Positions 7,524 through 15,339 of a DNA stretch of 33,397 nt are shown here, piece after piece. The notes under the pieces are model-generated. The model was not told where the DNA came from. It was given only the letters and a program-made list of their open reading frames with translations, and ran no database searches. The position numbers were made by a program, and so were the translations under genes. Each line of letters opens with the position of its first letter. Position 1 is the first letter of the stretch. Origin of the DNA: a virus; the IMG/VR virus record IMGVR_UViG_3300008216_002925, positions 1 through 33,397 of that record; one strand, 5' to 3'.

Positions 7524-7874
7524 ATGCCGGAATACACCTTTATCTGTGAAAAGTGTTCAGACAATACGTCTTTGGTCTGTACAATATCTGAATATTCGAA
7601 TAAATCAAAAACGATAAAGTGCGATTCTTGCGGAGGTGTTTTATATAGGGACTTTGCTGAAGACAATATTGACACGTTTGTATCTGTAGGCTTGTCTGAC
7701 TGTAAAACTATAGGTCAATATGCAGAAAAACAAAGTACTAAATATACCAAAGCACAGTTAGCAGATATGAAAGAAGGGTTTAAAACTAAGAAAACAGAAG
7801 GGGGAAGTCCGCTACCTCAAGGTATGAGTCGTATGGAAAAACCCGATCATGGAACACAGTGGACGAAAGATTAA
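7524..7874 (+). CDS. FmdB-type zinc ribbon protein
   Basis: This gene encodes 116 residues. It opens with MPEYTFICEKC and has CDSCGG about 25 residues later, giving the CxxC...CxxC zinc ribbon of FmdB-family putative regulators, whose proteins usually start MPxYxYxCxxC. The remaining 70 residues are hydrophilic, Lys/Gly-rich and probably unstructured. GGAG at 7513-7516 lies seven bases before the ATG. The family's biochemical role is unknown; nucleic-acid or protein binding is usually assumed. Confidence 0.75.
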   Translation: MPEYTFICEKCSDNTSLVCTISEYSNKSKTIKCDSCGGVLYRDFAEDNIDTFVSVGLSDCKTIGQYAEKQSTKYTKAQLADMKEGFKTKKTEGGSPLPQGMSRMEKPDHGTQWTKD

Positions 7875-7889
7875 CTAAGGAGATATGTT

Positions 7890-8318
7890 ATGGCTAAAAA
7901 AAAGATTGCAAAAAAGAAAACCGAAACGCATGTAATTAATAAAGAGAAGACTAAAAAAAAGGCTAAACGTACAGAGATTGTTTATACTATCACAGGAAAA
8001 CAAGAGTATCTTGAAAATGATCAATACCCATGCATTAAATTAGATGCTGAAAAGGCACAAGAATCTCCAGATGCTTTTGCAATAAAAATAACGATTGGTC
8101 AAAGAACTAAATATTATGCTAAACGAGGGAAATACGGTAGACTATATAATCCCATAGGTATGTTTAGCGAAGGAACGGCATCTAAAAGACTTGGACATGC
8201 AGGTAAATTTGAATGGAAATTTACAGAGGTGGGCAAAAGAGCGTTTGAATTTTACAGAGATTTTTTAAGAACTAAGAACATTGCGTATTTACACAACGCA
8301 GAAAGGGAACTGTTATGA
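7890..8318 (+). CDS. Unknown protein with lysine-rich N-terminus
   Basis: This gene encodes 142 residues. The first 27 residues are extremely basic (AKKKIAKKKTET..., TKKKAKR), like a nucleic-acid-binding tail. The rest looks like a compact domain with ITIGQRTKYYAKRGKYGRLYNP and an aromatic C-terminal helix. AAGGAG at 7877-7882 gives a strong ribosome site. It overlaps the next gene by ATGA. I do not recognise a family. A DNA-binding role in the adjacent recombination cluster is possible. Confidence 0.6.
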   Translation: MAKKKIAKKKTETHVINKEKTKKKAKRTEIVYTITGKQEYLENDQYPCIKLDAEKAQESPDAFAIKITIGQRTKYYAKRGKYGRLYNPIGMFSEGTASKRLGHAGKFEWKFTEVGKRAFEFYRDFLRTKNIAYLHNAERELL

Positions 8319-8623
8319 AAAAGGGTAAGCTTACCGTTATTGAGTCGGCATGTATAAAGGGTATGATTGCACAAGACATTTCTATTCAAGACATGTGTTT
8401 GCAATTAGACAGAAGTGATCATGTCGTTGGAAAAGAAGTAGAAACGCTTAAATCAGAGGCGGTTAGAGAGCAATTATATATCAATAAAACTGCTACTGGT
8501 AGCAAGGGTGTCTCTATTATGACAGAGGCGGCTTCAGTTCGTGGAGATGTTACAAAAGATAGAGTGACTACAATTCCTAAAAAAGATACCAGTTCTCCTT
8601 GGGTTCATAAAATACACAACTAA
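8315..8623 (+). CDS. Small unknown protein, possible helix-turn-helix
   Basis: This gene encodes 102 residues. Residues 5-45 (LTVIESACIKGMIAQDISIQ, then DMCLQLDRSDHVVGKEVETL) have the spacing of a helix-turn-helix of the kind found in small phage regulators: a helix, a short turn at DISIQDM, then a recognition-like helix. The C-terminal half is Lys/Thr/Ser-rich and looks disordered. It is coupled to both neighbours (ATGA upstream, TAATG downstream). The DNA-binding reading is weak. Confidence 0.5.
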   Translation: MKKGKLTVIESACIKGMIAQDISIQDMCLQLDRSDHVVGKEVETLKSEAVREQLYINKTATGSKGVSIMTEAASVRGDVTKDRVTTIPKKDTSSPWVHKIHN

Positions 8624-9087
8624 TGGCTAAAACTAGATCGGACACTAGTCGTTATCCATCCAGATATTCACCTAAGATTGATCAGGATGGTTTTGCATGG
8701 GTAACTGGAAGACAGTATATTGTAGAATTAATCTGTGAAAATCAGGCTATTAAGCAAAAAAAAGAGCTTCCAAGAGGATTTTATACCAAGTCATTAGATC
8801 TTCCTGAATGGAAACGACTTTATGATCAACAGATAACTAACCGTAGTCTTAATAAGTTAATACTGCAACATTCAGTAGATAAGATTATTGCTTTTTTAAA
8901 AGACCATCGCTATATCACAAGCTTAAGACCAAAGTGGGTACATAATAAATTAAACGAATATAAGTTTGTAGAAAAAACAACCAATTCCACCCAACAAAAC
9001 GTACCCTACAATTTTAATAAAAAAGAAAGCTTCGATAGTAACAATAGCAAACAATCTATTGTATCTAAGCTAGAGGATTTGGAATGA
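8623..9087 (+). CDS. Unknown protein upstream of the RecA-like gene
   Basis: This gene encodes 154 residues. Residues about 20-120 are mixed, mainly helical and basic, with GFAWVTGRQYIVELICENQA near the start. The last 35 residues are Asn/Ser/Thr-rich and polar, like a flexible tail ending in the acidic KLEDLE. It sits directly before and overlaps the RecA-like gene, which would suit a recombination mediator or loader, but no known motif supports that. The start overlaps the previous stop (TAATG). Confidence 0.55.
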   Translation: MAKTRSDTSRYPSRYSPKIDQDGFAWVTGRQYIVELICENQAIKQKKELPRGFYTKSLDLPEWKRLYDQQITNRSLNKLILQHSVDKIIAFLKDHRYITSLRPKWVHNKLNEYKFVEKTTNSTQQNVPYNFNKKESFDSNNSKQSIVSKLEDLE

Positions 9088-10058
9088 TAAAAGATATTAT
9101 TAAGGAATATGGAGATGTTCTTCATGACCCATCCTCAATAACAGATGAAATACTAGAGATTATTCCTGTTAGTCCTAAAATTGATATTGCATTGGGTGGT
9201 GGAGTTCCCGAAGGTTCTTTGTTTATTCTAACCGGACCTGAAAAAATAGGAAAAACAGTTACCGCTCTCACCTTTTGTGCCAATGCCCAGCAGCTTAAAC
9301 GTCCTGTTTATTATGGGAATATAGAAGGTCGTTTACGTAAACGAGATATAGAAGGAATCAAAGACTTACAAGCAGATCCTGAGTTATTAAAAATAATAGG
9401 CTCTACCCAAGGGAATATTTTATCCGCCGAAAAGTACTTAAGTATTTTTGATCAAATCATTCATACACAACCAGAAACAGTTTGTGTAGTCGATTCTTTT
9501 TCAGCACTATCAAGCGACGCAGAACTAAAGGGAGATTTAACTGATCAGCAAGTCATGACAGTTCAAAAAGTACTGTCTAAATTTTGTAGACGCATTTCTA
9601 ATGTATTACCAATTAATAAAGTTACTGTAGTAGGAATTACACACTTGATGGCTAACGTTGCATTTGGCAAAGGCAAAGCAAAGGTAGAAAAATCTGGGAC
9701 CGCCTTAAAGTATCAAGTAGATGTTAAATTACATGCTAGTCATATCAGTCCTATTGTACAGGGAGACACACAAATTGGACAAACAATACATTGGCAAGTA
9801 GTCACCTCTGCTATCGGACCTCCGGGACAAAAAGTAGATAGCCATATTAAATATGGTAGAGGAATCTGGAAAGAGATGGAATTGGCGGATTTGTTAATAG
9901 ATTTTGGCATCATTAAAAAAAGTGGAGCATGGATAACTTTGCCTAACGAGGAAAAAATACAGGGTCAAAACAATCTGGCTAAATATTTAGAAGATAATCC
10001 AGATCAATATAAGGAGTTTGAAAAAACCATTTTCTCTATGATTGGAATAGAAAGGTAA
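9084..10058 (+). CDS. RecA/UvsX-like recombinase ATPase
   Basis: This gene encodes 324 residues. The Walker A loop is GPEKIGKT at 51-58, the Walker B strand is TVCVVDS ending in Asp137 (FSAL follows), and a Gln/Asn-type sensor region sits near VVGITHLM (about 183-190). The core order and the opening SPKIDIALGGGVPEGSLFILTG match RecA/UvsX/RadA-type ATPases. Such proteins bind single-stranded DNA and catalyse strand exchange. The length is close to phage UvsX and shorter than bacterial RecA. No RadA-type zinc finger is present. Assigning it to UvsX rather than to a RecA-fold relative such as a DnaB-like loader needs a phylogeny. Confidence 0.85.
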   Translation: MIKDIIKEYGDVLHDPSSITDEILEIIPVSPKIDIALGGGVPEGSLFILTGPEKIGKTVTALTFCANAQQLKRPVYYGNIEGRLRKRDIEGIKDLQADPELLKIIGSTQGNILSAEKYLSIFDQIIHTQPETVCVVDSFSALSSDAELKGDLTDQQVMTVQKVLSKFCRRISNVLPINKVTVVGITHLMANVAFGKGKAKVEKSGTALKYQVDVKLHASHISPIVQGDTQIGQTIHWQVVTSAIGPPGQKVDSHIKYGRGIWKEMELADLLIDFGIIKKSGAWITLPNEEKIQGQNNLAKYLEDNPDQYKEFEKTIFSMIGIER

Positions 10059-10060
10059 GT

Positions 10061-10990
10061 ATGATGAAAAAAACATTATGGATGACGTTATTAATTTTGG
10101 CTAGTGTCTCTAGGGTATTTGCCGGTAATGCAGAACTCTATCAAAAGTTACAGGATGTTTCTGTGACAGTGAAGGCTGGAAATGCAGAAGGATCAGGGGT
10201 TATTATTACTAGAGACGTTCCTATTGGAACAGACAGGACGGAAAAAATTAATTTTGTTTGGACCGCTGCTCATGTAGTAGATAATTTAAGATCTGTAAGG
10301 ACTACAATTGAAGAAGGAATGCCGATAAAGATTGTTGAATTCAAAGATGCTCAAATCATTAAGGAATTAGTAGAAAAGGGTCGTCGTGTTGGTGAAATTA
10401 AGATGGATGCTAAAGTTCTAAAATATAGCCACTCTGATAGTGGAGAAGACCTTGCATTGTTACTAGTAAGAAAAAGAGACTTTGTTGATCAAAACATTCT
10501 TTTTTATGAAGGAGATGATCCTGTACCAGTAGGCACCGAACTCTATCATGTGGGCAGTCTTTTGGGTCAGGTAGGTTCTAATTCCATGACCCGTGGTATA
10601 ATGTCCAAGGTAGGAAGGGTGTTGTATTTAGGTACGGGTGATGGTGTTGTTTTTGATCAGACAAGTGCTCCAGCATTTCCGGGAAGTTCTGGTGGAGGAG
10701 TGTTTCTTACTGAATCGTCGGGAGAGCAAACAGGAAGGTATGTAGGAATGTTGGTGCGTGGTGCTGGCGAAACCTTTAATTTAATAGCACCGGTTAGACG
10801 TATGAGAAAATGGGCAAAAGAACAAAACATTTTATGGGCTATAGACGAAAACGTTCCCATGCCTTCGTATGAAGAAATTATCAAGATGCCAATAGAACAT
10901 AGGGCTTCAGAAGAGCCAACAAGTATTAGCGAAGATGCCAAGAGATTTCCAGTACTTCTGCCCAAGCCCAAACCTGAACCAAGCCAATGA
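10061..10990 (+). CDS. Trypsin-like (S1-family) serine protease with signal peptide
   Basis: This gene encodes 309 residues. A typical signal peptide covers residues 1-21 (MMKK, then a hydrophobic LWMTLLILASVS core, then VFA before the probable cut). The triad is complete: His71 in VWTAAHVV, Asp130 in GEDLALLL, and Ser210 in FPGSSGGGVF. After a linker the C-terminal ~70 residues are Pro/Glu/Lys-rich and probably disordered, ending in KPKPEPSQ. It therefore acts outside the cytoplasm, in the periplasm or exterior. No PDZ domain is visible, unlike DegP. Placed between a RecA-like gene and a nuclease-like gene, it is out of place functionally. It overlaps the next gene by ATGA. Confidence 0.9.
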   Translation: MMKKTLWMTLLILASVSRVFAGNAELYQKLQDVSVTVKAGNAEGSGVIITRDVPIGTDRTEKINFVWTAAHVVDNLRSVRTTIEEGMPIKIVEFKDAQIIKELVEKGRRVGEIKMDAKVLKYSHSDSGEDLALLLVRKRDFVDQNILFYEGDDPVPVGTELYHVGSLLGQVGSNSMTRGIMSKVGRVLYLGTGDGVVFDQTSAPAFPGSSGGGVFLTESSGEQTGRYVGMLVRGAGETFNLIAPVRRMRKWAKEQNILWAIDENVPMPSYEEIIKMPIEHRASEEPTSISEDAKRFPVLLPKPKPEPSQ

Positions 10991-11412
10991 ATATTATTGA
11001 CTTAGATGGTTATGCATATAAGTGGAAAATAGAACAACGCTTTATAAGAGCAAATGATGCAAGGCCAAGATCTAAATTACACCTTACAGCTAGGTCTTTA
11101 CTGAAAGAAATACATCCTACTTTACAAATTTGTGAGGAAGTTCCTGTACGGCTCAGAAAAAATAAAAAGGTGTTTGTTGATTTCTATATTAATACTGTAA
11201 AAACAGTCATAGAGGTTCATGGAGAACAGCACTATAAATTTAACACTCTTTATCATAGCTCGGCACAAGACTTCATTAATCAAAAACGTCGGGATAATGA
11301 TTTAAAAGAATGGTGTCAACTTAATAATCTCAATTATATTGAATTGCCATTTAACGAGGACAAACACAAATGGAAAAACAGGATCTTGCAAGGGAACGAT
11401 TGGCAAAGTTAG
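10987..11412 (+). CDS. PD-(D/E)XK-like (Vsr/DUF559-type) nuclease candidate
   Basis: This gene encodes 141 residues. The likely core is FVDFYI with Asp65, then VIEVHGEQHY with Glu76, His78, Glu80 and His82, a pattern close to Vsr/DUF559 and EDxHD nucleases where a strand Asp and an E-x-(D/H)G-x-x-H loop build the metal site. RRDNDLKEWC and LNYIELPF follow as the helix and last strand, as in those families. It could be a repair or recombination nuclease. It overlaps the next gene by 43 bases in another frame. The position of the first acidic residue is unclear: SKLHL replaces the SKLEH seen in the homologue at 30279. Confidence 0.65.
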   Translation: MNIIDLDGYAYKWKIEQRFIRANDARPRSKLHLTARSLLKEIHPTLQICEEVPVRLRKNKKVFVDFYINTVKTVIEVHGEQHYKFNTLYHSSAQDFINQKRRDNDLKEWCQLNNLNYIELPFNEDKHKWKNRILQGNDWQS

Positions 11413-11858
11413 ACAGTGTTTTAGATGAATATGAATCTACATTAGGACTTCCTCAATTTAATAATGAATTTCATGATGATTCAGCTAAGCAGTACTTACA
11501 GCTAACAAGGGGCCAAATTGAAAAACTTACACCTGAACAATGTGGTGAAGCAGCACTGTTGATATCATCCCTAGCATTTCACATACAAAGAAGCTACAAT
11601 AGGGAAGTGGCTCGTATCAATTGGGCCGATAGGATTTTAAAAAGCACCGTTGCTGGCAAAGAACAATCCTATAGAGGTTCATGGGAAAGTCAATTTAATC
11701 AAGCTGTAAAAGAGGATGGGTATACAACTAAGATAGCGGATATTAAAAGATATGCGCAACAACGAGCAGATCGTTTAACATACCTATCGTCTTCTATGAA
11801 AAATATGAGTGATGTTTTTCTTAACGTTCAAAGATCAAAAGGACTGAAAAATGGCTGA
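11370..11858 (+). CDS. Unknown, mainly alpha-helical protein
   Basis: This gene encodes 162 residues with a charged, Leu/Gln/Ala-rich helical composition and no motif I recognise. Segments such as AALLISSLAFHIQRSYNREVARI and YAQQRADRLTYLSSSMKNMSDV look like long amphipathic helices. The start at 11370 lies within the previous gene, with GAGG at 11356-11359 ten bases upstream. It overlaps the next gene by eight bases. A structural or adaptor role in the recombination/replication cluster is possible but unsupported. Confidence 0.6.
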   Translation: MEKQDLARERLAKLDSVLDEYESTLGLPQFNNEFHDDSAKQYLQLTRGQIEKLTPEQCGEAALLISSLAFHIQRSYNREVARINWADRILKSTVAGKEQSYRGSWESQFNQAVKEDGYTTKIADIKRYAQQRADRLTYLSSSMKNMSDVFLNVQRSKGLKNG

Positions 11859-12273
11859 TAAAAAAGAGCTAGCAGATTTACTCAGTGGTTTATCAGAGGA
11901 AGAACTTTTTAATCTAGCAAACATTATTAGTAAGGCCACTACAAAGAAACCTAGAAATAAAAAACGAGCAGTCAAAAAAACTGCTAAAAAGAAAGTTGTA
12001 AAGAAAAAAGAACAGTCTGATTTTATGCATAGTCTTCGACTTAATCCGCAAGAAAAAGCAGAATTAAAATCCGCAGAAAAGTTTGATAAGGAGAAGGGGC
12101 TTGACAAACCAAAAGAAGGTGGTATAATGTCAAAAGGCCCCTTGTTTCAAAAGGTATCAATCAAATGCATAGAGTGCTCAAAAGAGTTTCAAGTATCTCC
12201 AGCTCTAATTCCACCCGAAACAAATCGCTTTAGATGTAATTCGTGTTCATGTCGAGGTCGTCCGCAGCGATGA
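11851..12273 (+). CDS. Lysine-rich protein with C-terminal zinc ribbon
   Basis: This gene encodes 140 residues. Residues about 30-55 are extremely basic (KKPRNKKRAVKKTAKKKVVK), like a histone-type tail. The C-terminal 40 residues hold KCIECSKEF and RCNSCSCRGR, a CxxC...CxxC zinc ribbon. An acidic helical N-terminus precedes the basic region. A consensus sigma70 promoter lies inside the reading frame at 12101-12128. Nucleic-acid binding is the natural guess. The family is not recognised. Confidence 0.6.
   Translation: MADKKELADLLSGLSEEELFNLANIISKATTKKPRNKKRAVKKTAKKKVVKKKEQSDFMHSLRLNPQEKAELKSAEKFDKEKGLDKPKEGGIMSKGPLFQKVSIKCIECSKEFQVSPALIPPETNRFRCNSCSCRGRPQR
12101..12128 (+). promoter_or_regulatory. 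Perfect consensus sigma70 promoter inside a coding sequence
   Basis: TTGACA at 12101-12106 and TATAAT at 12123-12128 are separated by 16 bases, so all 12 consensus positions match with near-ideal spacing. It lies within the lysine-rich/zinc-ribbon gene and points at the 66-residue gene, helicase and primase downstream. Transcription would begin near 12135. The hexamers are seen directly; promoter activity is inferred. Confidence 0.6.
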
Positions 12274-12283
12274 AAGGAACGAT

Positions 12284-12484
12284 ATGTATTTACTTACTTA
12301 CGAGCATAAAGATGGTTATCCAATAAGACTGGTTTTCGACTCTGAGAAACAGGCCGAATATTGGGGGTTGGAATATTCTATAAAAAACAACAACTCAGAT
12401 TATACAATTACCAAACAACATAACGTCCCAATATCTTATTTCGGAGGTGTTTCAGACTGGGGATTGACACCTACTGGAATATAA
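12284..12484 (+). CDS. Small unknown protein before the helicase
   Basis: This gene encodes 66 residues, hydrophilic, with YLLTYEHKDGYPIRLVF at the start and a predicted small beta-rich fold (SYFGGVSDWGL). AAGGAA lies just upstream with suitable spacing. It is the first gene downstream of the internal consensus promoter. No family is recognised. Confidence 0.5.
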   Translation: MYLLTYEHKDGYPIRLVFDSEKQAEYWGLEYSIKNNNSDYTITKQHNVPISYFGGVSDWGLTPTGI

Positions 12485-12505
12485 TGAGTGTAAGGAAAAA
12501 CATAA

Positions 12506-13957
12506 ATGCTATTATCTGATGCTCCTGCGGAAAGAGCAGTATTAGCCGGTATTTGCCGTTATAACTCAGCAGCATACTATGATGTAGGTGATTTAGTAAA
12601 TACAGAAAGTTTTACTATTGAATCTAATTGTATGATTTATGCTTGTTTAAAACATATAATGGAGAAAGATCCTAACACAACTATAGACTTGCCAACCATT
12701 TTATCGTCTGCAAAAGAGATTGGTTTACATGATTTAGTATCTAATAAAGAAGAAGTTCAACACCTATCTGCTATTATGAAGTTTCCCGTATTACTAAACA
12801 ATGTACGGAAAATGGCTGCTAAAGTTAGGAAGCTTCAAATAGCGAGGATGATGTATGATCAATTAGAATCCACTAAAGATAAATATACTAATGTTAAAGG
12901 TGACGAACCGATATCACAGATATTGGGTATTGCTGAAGAATCGATTTTTGATTTTGCTTCATTATTAAATGACAATGATGAAGCTCCACAAAAAGTGTTT
13001 TCAGATATCGCAGACAGATTAGATAGTTTAGCTGAAAATCCTATAGATCAAGTGGGAATTCCGACAGGTTTTGATCGTTATGATTTTGCTATTGGAGGAG
13101 GATTAAGAAGAGGAACGGTAAATGTGATTGGAGCAAGACCTAAAGTCGGTAAAACTCTTTTTGCAGAAAATGCTGGAATTCACATAGCTCGTCATTTAAA
13201 CATTCCAGTATTAAATTTAGACACAGAAATGGTACGTAAAGACCACCAAGATCGTGGCATAGCCATGTTAACAGAGGTTGCTATTAGCGACATCGAAACT
13301 GGTAAGTTTGCTGCTAACAGTTATAAAAATCAAAAAATAAGGGATACCGCTAAAGATGTGAAAGACATTCCTTATTATCACACCTCTATTAGCGGCAAAC
13401 CGTTTGAAGATCAATTATCAATTATGAGACGGTGGCTTGCCAAAGAAGTAGGACTTAATCAAGAAGGAAAAGCCAAAGACTGTGTTATTGTTTATGACTA
13501 TTTAAAAATTATGGAATCATCTGATATTAAAGGAGATATGAAAGAATATCAATTATTAGGATTCTTGATGACTTCCTTACATAACTTTGCAATTAGATAT
13601 GAAGTTCCCATTTTAGCCTTTATACAATTGAATAGAGATGGTATTACTAAAGAATCTACAGATACTGCTAGTGGATCAGACAGAATTATTTGGCTATGTT
13701 CCAATTTTAGTATATATAAATCTAAGTCTGATGAAGAAATCGCTAAAGACGGTCCTGAGAATGGTAATAGGAAGCTTGTACCTTTAATTGCTAGACATGG
13801 AGAAGGCCTTCAAGATAAAGATTACATTAACGTTAACATGATTGGAAAATATGGGAAATTGATAGAGGGTAAAACAGCATTTGAATTAGAAGACGGCACA
13901 AACTTAATTAGTAACGACCCGATGGAAATTCAAAATGACGATGTCCCCTTCGCATAA
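12506..13957 (+). CDS. DnaB-type replicative helicase
   Basis: This gene encodes 483 residues, close to the usual DnaB length. The helical N-terminal domain (SDAPAERAVLAGICR) resembles the DnaB N-domain that contacts primase. The RecA-type C-terminal motor has Walker A GARPKVGKT at 209-217 (RPxxGKT, DnaB type) and Walker B CVIVYDYLKIM with Asp331. PTGFDRYDFAIGGGLRRG before Walker A is the usual H1-adjacent DnaB signature. It unwinds DNA 5'-3' ahead of the polymerase. AAGGA at 12492-12496 provides the ribosome site. It overlaps the primase gene by 23 bases. Confidence 0.92.
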   Translation: MLLSDAPAERAVLAGICRYNSAAYYDVGDLVNTESFTIESNCMIYACLKHIMEKDPNTTIDLPTILSSAKEIGLHDLVSNKEEVQHLSAIMKFPVLLNNVRKMAAKVRKLQIARMMYDQLESTKDKYTNVKGDEPISQILGIAEESIFDFASLLNDNDEAPQKVFSDIADRLDSLAENPIDQVGIPTGFDRYDFAIGGGLRRGTVNVIGARPKVGKTLFAENAGIHIARHLNIPVLNLDTEMVRKDHQDRGIAMLTEVAISDIETGKFAANSYKNQKIRDTAKDVKDIPYYHTSISGKPFEDQLSIMRRWLAKEVGLNQEGKAKDCVIVYDYLKIMESSDIKGDMKEYQLLGFLMTSLHNFAIRYEVPILAFIQLNRDGITKESTDTASGSDRIIWLCSNFSIYKSKSDEEIAKDGPENGNRKLVPLIARHGEGLQDKDYINVNMIGKYGKLIEGKTAFELEDGTNLISNDPMEIQNDDVPFA

Positions 13958-15086
13958 GTATAAAGACCAAGCAAAACTTAATGCCATCACAGAGCTGACT
14001 GTACAACACTTGGACAGACTTTATGATTATTTCAATACAGAAATAGAATATAAAAATGATATTTTAATCAAGTCGTCATGCTTTATTCATGGAGGAGATA
14101 ATCCTACCGCACTTAATTTGTACTATAATGGAGATATAAGAGTTCATTATAAGTGTCGAACACATCAATGTGAAGAGTTATTTGGGTCTTCGGCTATAAG
14201 TTTGATTAGAGGAGCCTTGTCTAAACAGAAGTATGGATGGAAGATTCGTGGAGATAAGGAAGCTTCTTTTAATGAAACAATTGAATTTATTTTAGATTTT
14301 ACTAAGAAAGAGTTTGAAAAATTAAAGGGCACACATAACAGTCTAGATGCAGATAAGCTCAGATTTTCTTCTTTGGTAAATAGTTTTGACACGCCAGATG
14401 AGACCGACAATGGAATAGATGATGAATTTTATAGAGCTAGTGTAGATATTCCCGCTCAATATTATTTACAAAGAGATTATTCAATAGAAATATTAGATAA
14501 ATATGGCGTTGGCACATGTAACAAACGAGGAAGATCTTTATATGAGCGTGCGGTTGTTCCTATTTATGGCGATTCTGGGAAAAGCATTTTAGGCTTTAGT
14601 GGTAGAAGTATATTTGAGCAGTGTACAAAATGCAAACACTATCACAACCCTAAAAAAGAATGTGGTTTTTTTCCAAAATGGAAGCACACTTCTGGCTTCA
14701 AAAAGGAAAATTGCTTGTATAATTATTGGAGTGCGAAGGGTAGAATATTAGAAACGGGAGTTGTCATTTTAGTAGAATCTCCCGGAAATGTATGGAGGTT
14801 AGAAGAAGCCGGTATTCACAATTCCGTAGCAATGTTTGGAGCGCATTTAAGTCAAAATCAAAAAAAGATTATCGATTCATCTGGAGCTTTTTCTATTATA
14901 TGTTTATTAGATAATGATGAAGCAGGCAAGAAGGGTGCAAAAAAAATTCATGAACAATGTTCTAAAATGTATCGTATATATTTTCCAGAATTTCAAGGTA
15001 ACGATATCGGAGACATCAGTGTAGATGTAGTTACTAATGATATCAAACCATTAATTTCTAAAATAGGAGAAACTTATTATGGCTGA
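13935..15086 (+). CDS. DnaG-type primase
   Basis: This gene encodes 383 residues. The N-terminal zinc domain has Cys49, His52, Cys74 and Cys79 (CxxH...CxxxxC), a CHC2-like ligand set. The catalytic core includes YLQRDYSIEILDKYGVG and VVPIYGDSGKSILGFSGRS, and a TOPRIM region with Glu281 (LVESPGN) and the DxD pair Asp326 and Asp328 (LLDNDEAG). An additional knuckle, CTKCKHYHNPKKEC at about 230-243, sits between them. It lacks the long C-terminal helicase-binding domain of bacterial DnaG, so it is shorter than DnaG. It makes RNA primers for the polymerase and follows its partner helicase with an overlap. Confidence 0.9.
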   Translation: MTMSPSHKYKDQAKLNAITELTVQHLDRLYDYFNTEIEYKNDILIKSSCFIHGGDNPTALNLYYNGDIRVHYKCRTHQCEELFGSSAISLIRGALSKQKYGWKIRGDKEASFNETIEFILDFTKKEFEKLKGTHNSLDADKLRFSSLVNSFDTPDETDNGIDDEFYRASVDIPAQYYLQRDYSIEILDKYGVGTCNKRGRSLYERAVVPIYGDSGKSILGFSGRSIFEQCTKCKHYHNPKKECGFFPKWKHTSGFKKENCLYNYWSAKGRILETGVVILVESPGNVWRLEEAGIHNSVAMFGAHLSQNQKKIIDSSGAFSIICLLDNDEAGKKGAKKIHEQCSKMYRIYFPEFQGNDIGDISVDVVTNDIKPLISKIGETYYG

Positions 15087-15339
15087 TAATGTCACATCAG
15101 AAACTCAAGAAGATCCAGAAACACAATTCAACCAATCATTTCCACAAATATTATTAGGTGCAGTAGAGGCTCACTTCGTGGCTAAACACTCACGAGCCGT
15201 TGCAAATCTTAATAACTATTTACAACATACTGTTGGGATAGGCGAACATCCAGACATAGTAGCCGAATGTGCGAAGCTTTTTGAGGATTTGTCAGCAGCT
15301 GAAGGTGCTTTAGAAAGTATTAGGAAAATTTTGTCATGA
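15079..15339 (+). CDS. Small unknown helical protein
   Basis: This gene encodes 86 residues, acidic and rich in Ala, with likely helices around LLGAVEAHFVAKHSRAVANL and IVAECAKLFEDLSAAEGALE. AGGAGA just upstream gives a strong ribosome site. It overlaps the primase by eight bases and the kinase by four. No family is recognised. The size and setting resemble small accessory phage proteins. Confidence 0.5.
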   Translation: MADNVTSETQEDPETQFNQSFPQILLGAVEAHFVAKHSRAVANLNNYLQHTVGIGEHPDIVAECAKLFEDLSAAEGALESIRKILS

